The notes under the pieces were generated by a model. That model did no database searches. It was not told the DNA's origin and saw nothing but the letters and a program-made list of their open reading frames with translations. From NCBI GenBank assembly GCA_024398755.1, contig JAKSIQ010000002.1, forward strand, positions 38,942 to 102,941: DNA of 64,000 nt, given 5' to 3'. Numbering within the stretch: the first letter of the stretch is position 1; each line of letters opens with the position of its first letter. A program made the translations under genes and the position numbers. Below, piece by piece: positions 35,940-44,382 of the stretch. The DNA comes from Bacteroidaceae bacterium. Lineage in GTDB: Bacteria > Bacteroidota > Bacteroidia > Bacteroidales > Bacteroidaceae.

Positions 35940-35970
35940 CAAAGATACCTCTTTTACTTTGATTCTCCAA
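35940..35970 (-). promoter_or_regulatory. cysS operon promoter
   Basis: Minus strand TTG (35970-35968), 20 bases, TATCTTTG (35947-35940). It overlaps the last codons of ispG, so cysS can be expressed independently of the upstream operon. Confidence 0.7.
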
Positions 35971-37348
35971 TCAGGGCAAGCAGATGCTCTACAGCCTGCT
36001 CTTCGGGTATGTTCTTTTCAATGCATTCCTTGCCCCGGTACAGGCTGATCCGTCCGCGTCCGGCGCCAACGTAGCCGAAGTCGGCATCGGCCATTTCGCC
36101 CGGACCATTAACAATGCAGCCCATGATGGCTATCTTGACACCTTTCAGATGACCGGTGGCAGCCTTGATGCGGGCTATGGTCTCTTCCAGGTTGTACAGG
36201 GTGCGTCCGCAGCCCGGACACGATGTGTATTCGGGTTTGGTAAAACGTATGCGTGCGGCCTGGAGTATGGCATCGGCGGTTTCCTGCAGCTGTTCTTCTG
36301 TGAATTTGCAGGCATTGTCCTTAATTACGAGATTCTTTGCCTTACCGTCAATGAGCAGTGCGCCTGCATCCATGGCGGCTTTCAGCTGCAGATCTTCAAG
36401 GCTGTCTTCAGCATATGAAAGGTGCAGCGTGCCGTCGGGACCGATGAATCCGTCCGATGCGGCTCTGAACTCCGCGCTTTGCGGGGCGTATGCCACAAGC
36501 TTGCGGGCAACTGGAATCTCCTTTTCAGGGGCTTCGGACAATGAAACGCGGATTGTGTCGCCAATGCCTTCGGCCAGCAGCGCTCCTATTCCTACCGCGC
36601 TCTTGATACGTCCTTCCATGTCGCTGCCAGCTTCTGTCACGCCAAGGTGCAGAGGGAACGACATTCCTTCCAGTTCCATCTGCCTGACAAGAAGGCGTAC
36701 TGTCTCAATCATGACGCAGGTGTTGCTGGCTTTGATCGAGATGACCACGTTTCTGAAATCCTGTTCCACGCAGATGCGCAGGAACTCCATGCAGCTTTCC
36801 ACCATGCCGGCCGGCGTGTTGCCGTAACGGCTCATTATGCGGTCAGAAAGCGAACCGTGGTTGACTCCTATTCTTATGGCTGTGCCATGGCTGCGGCAGA
36901 TGTCGAGAAACGGCACAAGACGTGCACGTATGCGTTCGATTTCGGCCGCGTATTCCTGGTCTGTGTATTCAAGCTGCTTGAAGGTGCGTGCCGGATCCAC
37001 ATAGTTGCCGGGATTGATGCGGACCTTCTCGACAATGGTGGCGGCAACATCGGCCACGGCCGGATTGAAATGTATGTCGGCCACCAGGGGCGTGTCGTAG
37101 CCGCGTGCTCTGAGTCCTTCGCGAATGTCCTTCAGGTTCAGAGCTTCGCGTGTTCCCTGTGCCGTAAGACGTACAAGTTCGCCGCCGGCTTCGATAATGC
37201 GTATGGCCTGTTCTATACAGCCCTGAGTGTCCATGGTCGATGCGGTTGTCATGGACTGGACGCGTATTGGAGCGTCGCCGCCTATGGTGATGCCGCCAAC
37301 CCGGACTGCTGTGGTCCTGCGTCTGCTATAGACTTTCTCCTGATTCAT
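35954..37348 (-). CDS. ispG: 4-hydroxy-3-methylbut-2-enyl diphosphate synthase, shortened Bacteroidetes form
   Basis: IspG (GcpE) catalyses the penultimate step of the MEP isoprenoid pathway with a [4Fe-4S] cluster. The TIM barrel covers residues about 1-283 and the cluster domain about 373-464, with Cys377, Cys380 (SCPGCGR) and Cys411 (IMGCIVNGPGE). Bacteroidetes and plants usually have a large inserted domain between these and a total near 600 aa, as I remember the family. Here the protein is 464 aa and only some 90 residues remain there (about 284-372), including the recognisable SLEDLQLKAAMDAGALLIDG. The ATG overlaps the purE stop (TGATG). It closes the kinase-rpoN-purE-ispG operon. Confidence 0.93.
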   Translation of the reverse strand: MNQEKVYSRRRTTAVRVGGITIGGDAPIRVQSMTTASTMDTQGCIEQAIRIIEAGGELVRLTAQGTREALNLKDIREGLRARGYDTPLVADIHFNPAVADVAATIVEKVRINPGNYVDPARTFKQLEYTDQEYAAEIERIRARLVPFLDICRSHGTAIRIGVNHGSLSDRIMSRYGNTPAGMVESCMEFLRICVEQDFRNVVISIKASNTCVMIETVRLLVRQMELEGMSFPLHLGVTEAGSDMEGRIKSAVGIGALLAEGIGDTIRVSLSEAPEKEIPVARKLVAYAPQSAEFRAASDGFIGPDGTLHLSYAEDSLEDLQLKAAMDAGALLIDGKAKNLVIKDNACKFTEEQLQETADAILQAARIRFTKPEYTSCPGCGRTLYNLEETIARIKAATGHLKGVKIAIMGCIVNGPGEMADADFGYVGAGRGRISLYRGKECIEKNIPEEQAVEHLLALIGESK

Positions 37349-37854
37349 CAGTTGGTCTTGAAACTGTACTTTATCTGGCTCAGCTCGGCATTGGCCTTGA
37401 CAATCTTTTCGCCAAGTCCCTGCTTGTAGCCTGCAAGACGTTCAGCCAGTGCGCTGTCAGAGAGCGCGATTATCTGGGCTGCCATGATGGCCGCATTCTG
37501 CGCGCCGTTGACACCCATGGTGGCAACAGGTATTCCGGGGGGCATCTGAATGATTGAAAGCATGGCGTCAAGTCCGTCAAGCATGCCCTTGATGGGAACA
37601 CCGATTACGGGAACTGTGGTGCTGGCGGCAATTACACCCGGAAGGGCGGCTGCCATGCCTGCTGCGGCAATGATGACCTTGATGCCGCGACCTGCAGCAT
37701 TACGCGCAAAGTCTTCAACCTGCGCCGGAGTGCGGTGGGCCGACAAAGCGTTCATTTCAAACGGAATCTGCATGCTGTCCAGAAACTGGGCGGCCTTTTC
37801 CATGACGGGCAGATCGGATGTGCTGCCCATGATGATGCTAACCTGTGGATTCAT
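37348..37854 (-). CDS. purE: N5-carboxyaminoimidazole ribonucleotide mutase
   Basis: PurE class I, converting N5-CAIR to CAIR in purine synthesis. It is 168 aa, the usual size. The nucleotide-binding start IIMGSTSDLPVM and the conserved SAHRTP and AAGMAAALPG segments are present. It lies 21 bases after rpoN and shares one base with the ispG start. Confidence 0.96.
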   Translation of the reverse strand: MNPQVSIIMGSTSDLPVMEKAAQFLDSMQIPFEMNALSAHRTPAQVEDFARNAAGRGIKVIIAAAGMAAALPGVIAASTTVPVIGVPIKGMLDGLDAMLSIIQMPPGIPVATMGVNGAQNAAIMAAQIIALSDSALAERLAGYKQGLGEKIVKANAELSQIKYSFKTN

Positions 37855-37875
37855 ATTATGTTTTGATAGTTGGAC

Positions 37876-39351
37876 TTACTTTTTTCTCAATCTTGCAACC
37901 GGTATCCCTATCTGGTCACGATACTTGGCAATGGTACGTCTGGCCAGATTGAAACCCTTTTCCTGGAGCATCTGGGCCAACTGGCCGTCAGATAACGGCG
38001 AGGCAGGGTCTTCGCTGTCAGTGAACTGACGCAGCAGCTGGTGTATCTGTTTGACGGAAACCTCCTGACCGTCCTGACCTGTCACTCCATCGGTAAAGAA
38101 CCATTTCAGGGGATAGGTTCCGTATGGAGTCTGAACATATTCGCCGCTTGTGACCCGCGATACGGTCCCTACGTCAACCCCTGCCTTCCGTGCAATGTCT
38201 TTCCGTATCATGGGGATCAGCAGGGTCTCATCGCCTTCCAGAAAGTATTCGCGCTGCATTTCGACTATTGCCTGCATGGTGCGGGTCAGGGTGCGGTGGC
38301 GCTGCTTGACGGCTTCAATGAAATTTCTGGCTGCCTCAAGTTTGCGTTTCAGGTATATTGCCGCTGAACGCTGGCTGCTGCTGGTACCTTTGGACTGGGC
38401 TTCGAGCATGTCAATGTATTCCTGATTGACACGCATCTGTGGAATGTTACCGCTGTTGAGCGAAAAATGAATATCATTGTCATAGCACTCAAGCACGAAA
38501 TCGGGGACCACCACCTGGCGGGCATGGCCGACAATTTCGCCAAGCGCACTGCCGGGACGTGGATTCAGACGTACCAACTCATCAATCAGACCCTGGGTGG
38601 ACTGTTCGTCAAGTCCAAGACGTTGGGCTATGCGTTCCCAACGTTTATGCGTGAATTCTTCGAACATATCAGAAATTATTCTTTTCTGTAATTCAATGTT
38701 TCTGCCGTCCGGCTTGCGTTTCAATTGCAGCAGCAGGCACTCCTGCAGGTTTCTTGCGCCTATCCCGGCGGGATCGAACTCCTGAATTATTTCAAGCACC
38801 TGCTGTATTTCATCGGTCCCAGCGTCAAGATTATGATAGAAGGCGAGATCGTCGGAAACGGCCTGCAGGTCCTTGTCCAGAAAGCCGTCATTGTCAATTG
38901 AACCTATAAGGTAATCCGCAATCCGGCGTTGCCTGTCATTCAGGTCCTGTTCCGCCAGCTGCTCAGCCAGAATGTCGTAGAACGACAGATTGTCGGCAAT
39001 AGGTATTTCCGGCATCATTTCGCCAGACCGGCCGCTGTACTGTCCTCCGTCGGCATCGTCATCGTCGGCTCCGCTCCAGACATCGTATGGGGCATCTTCG
39101 CGCTGTTCCGATTCGTAGTCCTGAGAGTCTTCAGAACTGCTTTCCCGCCCGTCTTCCTGCGGTATGGAACAGTCTTGCGGAAGGTCTTCAAGCGCAGGGT
39201 TGTCAGCCAGCTCCGCGCGGACGTGTTCTTCCAGTTCAACGGTGGACAACTGCAGCAGCTTGGCTTCGAGTACCTGCTGGGGTGACAAGGTCTGGGACAA
39301 AGTCTGGGACTGTGTCTGGACTTGGGTCAATGAGTTGCCGTTTGCCGCCAT
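37876..39351 (-). CDS. rpoN: RNA polymerase sigma-54 factor
   Basis: Sigma-54, which needs ATP-driven enhancer-binding activators. It is 491 aa. The Gln-rich region I at the N-terminus (QTQSQTLSQTLSPQQ) is followed by an acidic region II (about residues 60-115) and ends with the RpoN box ARRTIAKYRDQ. The ATG at 39351 is used; a TTG at 39375 would overlap the upstream kinase stop. It lies in an operon with a nucleoside kinase, purE and ispG, all housekeeping genes. No activator gene is in the window. Confidence 0.96.
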   Translation of the reverse strand: MAANGNSLTQVQTQSQTLSQTLSPQQVLEAKLLQLSTVELEEHVRAELADNPALEDLPQDCSIPQEDGRESSSEDSQDYESEQREDAPYDVWSGADDDDADGGQYSGRSGEMMPEIPIADNLSFYDILAEQLAEQDLNDRQRRIADYLIGSIDNDGFLDKDLQAVSDDLAFYHNLDAGTDEIQQVLEIIQEFDPAGIGARNLQECLLLQLKRKPDGRNIELQKRIISDMFEEFTHKRWERIAQRLGLDEQSTQGLIDELVRLNPRPGSALGEIVGHARQVVVPDFVLECYDNDIHFSLNSGNIPQMRVNQEYIDMLEAQSKGTSSSQRSAAIYLKRKLEAARNFIEAVKQRHRTLTRTMQAIVEMQREYFLEGDETLLIPMIRKDIARKAGVDVGTVSRVTSGEYVQTPYGTYPLKWFFTDGVTGQDGQEVSVKQIHQLLRQFTDSEDPASPLSDGQLAQMLQEKGFNLARRTIAKYRDQIGIPVARLRKK

Positions 39352-39371
39352 ACTGTAGTGTAAATATGATG

Positions 39372-41036
39372 TCAATAGTGGAAACTGCTTCCTCCAATGA
39401 ATTCGCGAACCAGTGATGTCGGTGGCAGATTCTGGCTTGGTATGGTCTTGAACAGTTTGAGGAAGTCACGCAGCTGGCTGGCTTTGATGTGCTGGTCAGA
39501 ATCTGCGGGAACTTCTTCAAGAAGTGATGACACCATATCCTTTATGACGGCTATCTCGAAGAGCATTGCCGAGTTGAACATGGCATCGGCATTTTCCTGA
39601 TACGGGAAAATCCACTTCTCCTCACCATTGCGTACCGATGCCCATCTGGCTATGGTGTTCTGGGCACTGTAACTGCGGTACTTGTAGTCACGTGTAATGC
39701 GGCGCAGCAGACGGTTGTCTGTGGTGGGGATGTAGTTGTGGTTGTCTATGCGTATGCTCGTCAGTGCTGAAACGTATATCAGGAAACGGCACTCTTCGGG
39801 AATGTCGGGAATAAGTTCCGGGTTAAGGGCATGTATGCCTTCAATGAGCAGAATGTCATTTTTTCCAAGAGTAAGCGGTTGCCCCGTAAACTCCCTGACT
39901 CCGCCCTTCTTGAAGTTGAAAGTCGGTACCTGGACGCTTTCGCCGGCAAGAAGCTGCTTCAACTGCATGTTGAAGAAAGGCAGGTCTATGGCATAAAGTG
40001 ACTCGAAATCGTATTCTCCGTTCTCGTCAACAGGGGTGTGCTCGCGGTCAAGGAAATAGTCGTCGAGCGACAGTACCTTCGGAGTGAGGCCGCCTGCCAT
40101 GAGCTGGACCTGAAGCCGTTTGCTGAATGTGGTCTTGCCCGATGATGACGGGCCTGAAATCAGCACAAGCTTCAGTCTGCCGTTCTCGCGGTGGCGTTCT
40201 ATGATGCTGTCTGCAATATGCACTATTTTCTTGGCTTGAAGAGCCTCGGCCACATTGATTATCATGTTCGTCTGACCTGCGGCTACAGCCTTGTTCAATT
40301 CACCTATAGTGGAGAATCCCAGTATGGACATCCAATTGTGATGTTCGTAGAATATGTTGAACATCTTTTCCTGACGTACAACCGGTTCAAGCTTGTCCGG
40401 ATTCTGCCTTTGGGGTATTCGTACCAGAACTCCGCCTTCCATGGGCTCAAGGCCGAACAGGCCAAGGCATCCAGTGTGCGGTGGAAGTACTCCGAAGAAC
40501 CAGTCCGGCATGTCTTCAAGCGTGTAGTATGTGCTGTATATTGTACCACCGGTTTCAAGCAGCAATGCGGTGTCTTCGCGTCCGGCTTCACGCATTATTC
40601 TGATGACATCACGGGTATGGGCGGTATGGCGGATGAAGGGAATCTTACGGTCAACCAGGCTTCTCATCCGGTCAGCTATGGCCCTGACATCCGATTCAAG
40701 TACCAGCCTTCCTATCTCGACAGGACAGTAGAAACCTTTGGAAATGGCATTTGAAACCCTTATGGAACCGCCAGGATACAGTTCGCTGACTGCCTTGGAC
40801 AGGAGAAACACAAGTCCAAGACTGTACACTCTGGCGCCAATATTGGTGGTTATGTCCAGAAATTCGACATCGGCATCTTCATACAGACAGGATGACATGT
40901 CAAAAATTTTTCCGTTGGCATTGACACACAACGGAGCATTTGGCAAGGCCAGACCACTTTCCTCCAAAATCCGGGAAAAAGACAGGCCCGGCTTGCAGGA
41001 AAAGCTTTTATTGTTATTTTTGCAAAGTATTTCCAT
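39372..41036 (-). CDS. Uridine kinase-like nucleoside kinase with N-terminal TGS-like region
   Basis: A 554-aa protein with a P-loop kinase domain of the uridine kinase/phosphoribulokinase type at about residues 285-500 (SGPSSSGKTTFSKRL, then DDYFLDREHTP). The first 60 or so residues look like a TGS domain, and residues 60-240 resemble the editing-domain part of threonyl-tRNA synthetase. Bacteroidetes nucleoside kinases often have this make-up. The substrate is not certain. It has a good promoter at 41068-41098 and heads the operon with rpoN, purE and ispG. Confidence 0.85.
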   Translation of the reverse strand: MEILCKNNNKSFSCKPGLSFSRILEESGLALPNAPLCVNANGKIFDMSSCLYEDADVEFLDITTNIGARVYSLGLVFLLSKAVSELYPGGSIRVSNAISKGFYCPVEIGRLVLESDVRAIADRMRSLVDRKIPFIRHTAHTRDVIRIMREAGREDTALLLETGGTIYSTYYTLEDMPDWFFGVLPPHTGCLGLFGLEPMEGGVLVRIPQRQNPDKLEPVVRQEKMFNIFYEHHNWMSILGFSTIGELNKAVAAGQTNMIINVAEALQAKKIVHIADSIIERHRENGRLKLVLISGPSSSGKTTFSKRLQVQLMAGGLTPKVLSLDDYFLDREHTPVDENGEYDFESLYAIDLPFFNMQLKQLLAGESVQVPTFNFKKGGVREFTGQPLTLGKNDILLIEGIHALNPELIPDIPEECRFLIYVSALTSIRIDNHNYIPTTDNRLLRRITRDYKYRSYSAQNTIARWASVRNGEEKWIFPYQENADAMFNSAMLFEIAVIKDMVSSLLEEVPADSDQHIKASQLRDFLKLFKTIPSQNLPPTSLVREFIGGSSFHY

Positions 41037-41067
41037 GATTATGCTTTCCTGTTTTGGTTACGGAAGT

Positions 41068-41098
41068 CAAAAGTACAGCATTTTTTCCTTAACCCAAA
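41068..41098 (-). promoter_or_regulatory. Promoter of kinase-rpoN-purE-ispG
   Basis: Minus strand TTTG (41098-41095), 19 bases, TACTTTTG (41075-41068). Both elements match the Bacteroidetes consensus. It lies between the divergent kinase and Na/Pi genes. Confidence 0.75.
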
Positions 41099-41150
41099 AT
41101 AAGCCAAAGCCTAAAATGGCAATCAGAAAATGTAATACATACTAAACCGA

Positions 41151-42872
41151 ATGTCTTTTTTTGATGTTGTAATGGTGCTGGGGTGTCTGGCACTTCTCAT
41201 GTTCGGAATGAAGACCATGAGTGAAGGTCTTCAGAAGTTTGCAGGTGGAACCCTCAGAAAGGTTCTTGGCGCAATGACATCGAACCGTTTTGCCGGTGTC
41301 CTGACAGGTGCGGGGGTTACAGCCGCCATACAGTCTTCCACTGCCACCACGCTCATGACGGTGAGTTTCGTAAATGCCGGCCTGCTCACCCTGATTCAGG
41401 CCATATCGGTCATTATGGGTGCCAACATAGGTACCACGTTCACCGCGTGGATTATGGCACTGTTCGGTTTTACGATTGATTTGTCAAAACTGTCATGGCT
41501 TCTGTTCGCATGCGCCATTCCGTTCATCTTTTCGGACAAGGGAGGCCGCAAGTCATTCGGCGAGTTCCTGTTCGGTTTCGCATTCATGTTTCTTGGACTC
41601 ATTACGCTGCGAACCCATGCGTCTGACATGAATCTGCAGGACAATATGGCTGTTGTGAACTTCTTCAGGATAACAGGTGACTGGGGCTTCTTTTCAGTTC
41701 TTCTGTATGTTATCATTGGAGGTCTGCTTACCCTGTGTGTGCAGTCATCGGCCGCCATCATGGCAATAACCATGATACTCTGTTCTACAGGCGTGCTGCC
41801 CATATATCAGGGTATTGCACTTGTAATGGGTGAGAACATAGGTACTACACTTACATCGAATATAGCCGCCATGAATGCCTCTTCATCGGCCCGGCGTGCC
41901 GCTCTGGCTCATCTGGTGTTCAATACGTTCGGCGTGGTATGGGTGCTGATAGTCTTCAAACCGTTCGTCAGGCTGATATGCTCGTGCTGGGGTGTTGATG
42001 CCGATGCCGATACCAGTGTAATGGACGAACAGGCAGTGACTGAAATGAATTACAAACTGACATTCATTCTCGCCACTTTCCATACGGCTTTCAATATCAT
42101 AAACACTACGGTGCTCATAGGTTTCACCAAGCGCATTGAACAGTTGGTGTGCTATCTTATCCCGTCAAAGGAAGAGGATGTGGATTTCCGCCTGCAGTTT
42201 ATTCCGCAGGGACTCATGTCAACATCGGAACTGTCGCTTCTGGAAGCACAGAAGGAGACATCGCATTTTGCCGAGCGCGCATTGCGCATGTTTGATTTCA
42301 TTTACACCCTTCTTCATGAAACTGACGAAAAGGAGTTTGTCAAACTGTACACGCGTATCGAGAAGTACGAGAACATAAGTGACAATATGGAGGTCGAGAT
42401 TGCCAACTATCTGAACAAGGTGGCCGAAGGACGTCTCAGCCCTGAGAGCAAGCAGAAGGTGCAGGCAATAATGAGAGAAGTGTCTGAACTTGAGAGCATA
42501 TGTGACAGCATATACAATCTGGCGCGCACTCTGAATAACAAGTACGGAAAGAACGAATTCACCAGTCAGCAGTATGACAATCTGCATCACATGATGGATC
42601 TGGTTAAAACGGACATGGAACTGATGCTGCAGTTCCTGGCTAAGGGAACAAAGGAACTTGATACTTCTGTAATAATAAACCAGGAGCATGAAATCAATCA
42701 TTTCAGGTCGCAGTTGCGTGACCGCAACATCCAGGATGTGAATGACCGCATATATCCTTATCAGACCGGTGTTTACTACATTGATATGGTGGGAGATCTT
42801 GAGAAAATAGGCGACTACGTGGTAAATGTCTGCGAAGCTCGTATGGGCGGACAGAAAATAGTGACAGACTGA
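41151..42872 (+). CDS. Na/Pi cotransporter family protein with PhoU-like C-terminus
   Basis: A 573-aa protein of the Na+/phosphate cotransporter family. Two inverted repeats each carry the hallmark QSS: QSSTATTLM (about residue 63) and QSSAAIMA (about 199), in a membrane domain of about 8-9 spans to residue 330. The C-terminal 230 residues are helical and PhoU-like. It probably moves phosphate with sodium, though some family members carry other anions. The secreted alkaline phosphatase in the window could feed it, but the genes are far apart. Confidence 0.88.
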   Translation: MSFFDVVMVLGCLALLMFGMKTMSEGLQKFAGGTLRKVLGAMTSNRFAGVLTGAGVTAAIQSSTATTLMTVSFVNAGLLTLIQAISVIMGANIGTTFTAWIMALFGFTIDLSKLSWLLFACAIPFIFSDKGGRKSFGEFLFGFAFMFLGLITLRTHASDMNLQDNMAVVNFFRITGDWGFFSVLLYVIIGGLLTLCVQSSAAIMAITMILCSTGVLPIYQGIALVMGENIGTTLTSNIAAMNASSSARRAALAHLVFNTFGVVWVLIVFKPFVRLICSCWGVDADADTSVMDEQAVTEMNYKLTFILATFHTAFNIINTTVLIGFTKRIEQLVCYLIPSKEEDVDFRLQFIPQGLMSTSELSLLEAQKETSHFAERALRMFDFIYTLLHETDEKEFVKLYTRIEKYENISDNMEVEIANYLNKVAEGRLSPESKQKVQAIMREVSELESICDSIYNLARTLNNKYGKNEFTSQQYDNLHHMMDLVKTDMELMLQFLAKGTKELDTSVIINQEHEINHFRSQLRDRNIQDVNDRIYPYQTGVYYIDMVGDLEKIGDYVVNVCEARMGGQKIVTD

Positions 42873-42885
42873 TAAGTATTTTTGT

Positions 42886-42893
42886 TACTTTTG
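42886..42893 (+). promoter_or_regulatory. FKBP gene promoter -7 element
   Basis: TACTTTTG, about 48 bases upstream of the ATG. No convincing -33 element. Confidence 0.5.
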
Positions 42894-42940
42894 CAGCGTT
42901 TTTGAATAAAACGGGATTAATCAACTTAAAAACAGACAAT

Positions 42941-43789
42941 ATGAAAAAAATCAATCTTGCAATTGTTTGCATGGCAGTAGCTGCCATGACATCATGCTGC
43001 GGCAGTGTTTCCGCACCGAAAGTATCAATGAACGATGAAACAGACACTCTGTCCTATTCATTGGGCTATGGCCGTGCTGTACATATCTACAAGGATCAGC
43101 TTCCGGCCGATGTTGTTGATTCAACTACACTGAAATCTTTCCTCAAGGGTTTCATCGATGCTTCAAAGAATACTGAAGATATGGACAAGCTTGCCTATGC
43201 TCTCGGATTCGAAATCGGAAATCAGGAAATGGCTCAGGCTGTCAAGGGTCTCAGCTCTCAGATTTTCGGAGAAGAAGAATCACTCAATTCAAAGAACTAC
43301 CTTGCCGGCTTCATTCATGGTATGACTGACGTTGACAAGTTCATGACTTTTGAGGAGGCCGATGAAACGGCAAACCGTCTGTACTCTTATCTGATGACAA
43401 AGCGTGGAGAAGAGAACAAGGCTGAAAATGAAGCTTTCCTTGAGCAGAAGGCTCTTGAAGAAGGTATCATCAAGACTGAAAGCGGCCTGCTTTATGAAGT
43501 ACTGTCAAAGGGTGAAGGCACTGTTTATCCTACAGAATCAAGCGATGTCGAGGTTATGTATCACGGAGAGCTTATTGACGGAACAATGTTTGACGAATCT
43601 ACCGAACCGGTATCATTCAATCTGGGTGGCGTGATCAAAGGTTTCTCTGAGGGCATCCAGCTGATGAACGAAGGTGACAAGTTCCGTTTCTACATTCCAA
43701 GTTCTCTCGGTTATGGAGCTCAGAATGCCGGTGACATCAAGCCTTATTCAACTCTGATATTTGACGTTGAACTTATAAAGATTGACTGA
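42941..43789 (+). CDS. FKBP-type peptidyl-prolyl isomerase, lipoprotein
   Basis: A 282-aa lipoprotein (signal MKKINLAIVCMAVAAMTSC). An N-terminal FkpA-like dimerisation region covers about residues 25-175 and the FKBP domain about 185-282, with VEVMYHGELIDGTMFDES, FNLGGVIKGFSEG and YIPSSLGYG. It folds proteins in the periplasm or at the outer membrane. The start at 42941 is chosen for the signal peptide. It is monocistronic, with a terminator right behind. Confidence 0.93.
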   Translation: MKKINLAIVCMAVAAMTSCCGSVSAPKVSMNDETDTLSYSLGYGRAVHIYKDQLPADVVDSTTLKSFLKGFIDASKNTEDMDKLAYALGFEIGNQEMAQAVKGLSSQIFGEEESLNSKNYLAGFIHGMTDVDKFMTFEEADETANRLYSYLMTKRGEENKAENEAFLEQKALEEGIIKTESGLLYEVLSKGEGTVYPTESSDVEVMYHGELIDGTMFDESTEPVSFNLGGVIKGFSEGIQLMNEGDKFRFYIPSSLGYGAQNAGDIKPYSTLIFDVELIKID

Positions 43790-43807
43790 AAATAGCATTT
43801 TGTAAGC

Positions 43808-43842
43808 AAAAAGGGGGATAAGCTGATGCTTGTCCCCTTTTT
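43808..43842 (+). terminator. Terminator after the FKBP gene
   Basis: A long stem: 43808-43823 (AAAAAGGGGGATAAGC) against 43828-43842 (GCTTGTCCCCTTTTT) around TGAT, with G-T pairs and one extra G, ending in the T-run. Confidence 0.88.
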
Positions 43843-43847
43843 ATGTC

Positions 43848-43855
43848 TATATTTG
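43848..43855 (+). promoter_or_regulatory. AsnC-type regulator gene -7 element
   Basis: TATATTTG, directly after the FKBP terminator and 34 bases upstream of the ATG at 43889. Confidence 0.5.
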
Positions 43856-43888
43856 AAGCAGTTTATCACTTGATTGTATTGTTTTGAT

Positions 43889-44374
43889 ATGAATGCAAAA
43901 AAATCGGCTCCGGCAAATGAACGTATGGATTCATTGGACAGGAAGATACTGAGCATCATTTCGCAGAATGCCCGCATCCCGTTCAGAGATGTTGCACTGC
44001 AGTGTGGCGTATCACGTGCTGCAATCCATCAGAGGGTTCAGAAAATGTTTGATGACGGCATCATTATCGGGTCGGGATATCATGTCAACCCGCAATGTGT
44101 CGGGTACAAGACATGCACATACGTTGGCCTTACACTTGAGAAAGGCTCTATGTATCATCAGGTGGTAGCGGAACTGGATCAGATTCCCGAAGTCGTGGAA
44201 AGCCATTTCACTACAGGGCGATATACAATGATGATCAAGCTGTTTGCACGTGACAATTCCCATCTGATGGAACTGATTAACGGCCGTATTCAGGAGATTA
44301 AGGGAGTCACTGCTACGGAAACACTTATTTCGCTTGATGAGAGCATCAAGAAAGAAGTTCCGGTACTTGAGTAA
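43889..44374 (+). CDS. Lrp/AsnC family transcriptional regulator
   Basis: A 161-aa Lrp/AsnC regulator. The N-terminal winged helix-turn-helix (LDRKILSIISQNARI, then VALQCGVSRAAIHQRV, residues about 16-60) is followed by the RAM/ACT-like effector domain (about 80-161). Members bind amino acids and regulate their metabolism. Its gene lies 8 bases upstream of the C26-M19 fusion hydrolase, so it may regulate peptide or amide breakdown. A second in-frame ATG lies at about codon 13. Confidence 0.9.
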   Translation: MNAKKSAPANERMDSLDRKILSIISQNARIPFRDVALQCGVSRAAIHQRVQKMFDDGIIIGSGYHVNPQCVGYKTCTYVGLTLEKGSMYHQVVAELDQIPEVVESHFTTGRYTMMIKLFARDNSHLMELINGRIQEIKGVTATETLISLDESIKKEVPVLE

Positions 44375-44382
44375 GCGGCAGC

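Noticed and set aside
36647-37429. Open frame of about 260 codons antisense to ispG/purE
   Set aside because: Both sense genes are clear families; the antisense frame looks like a by-product of their codon use.
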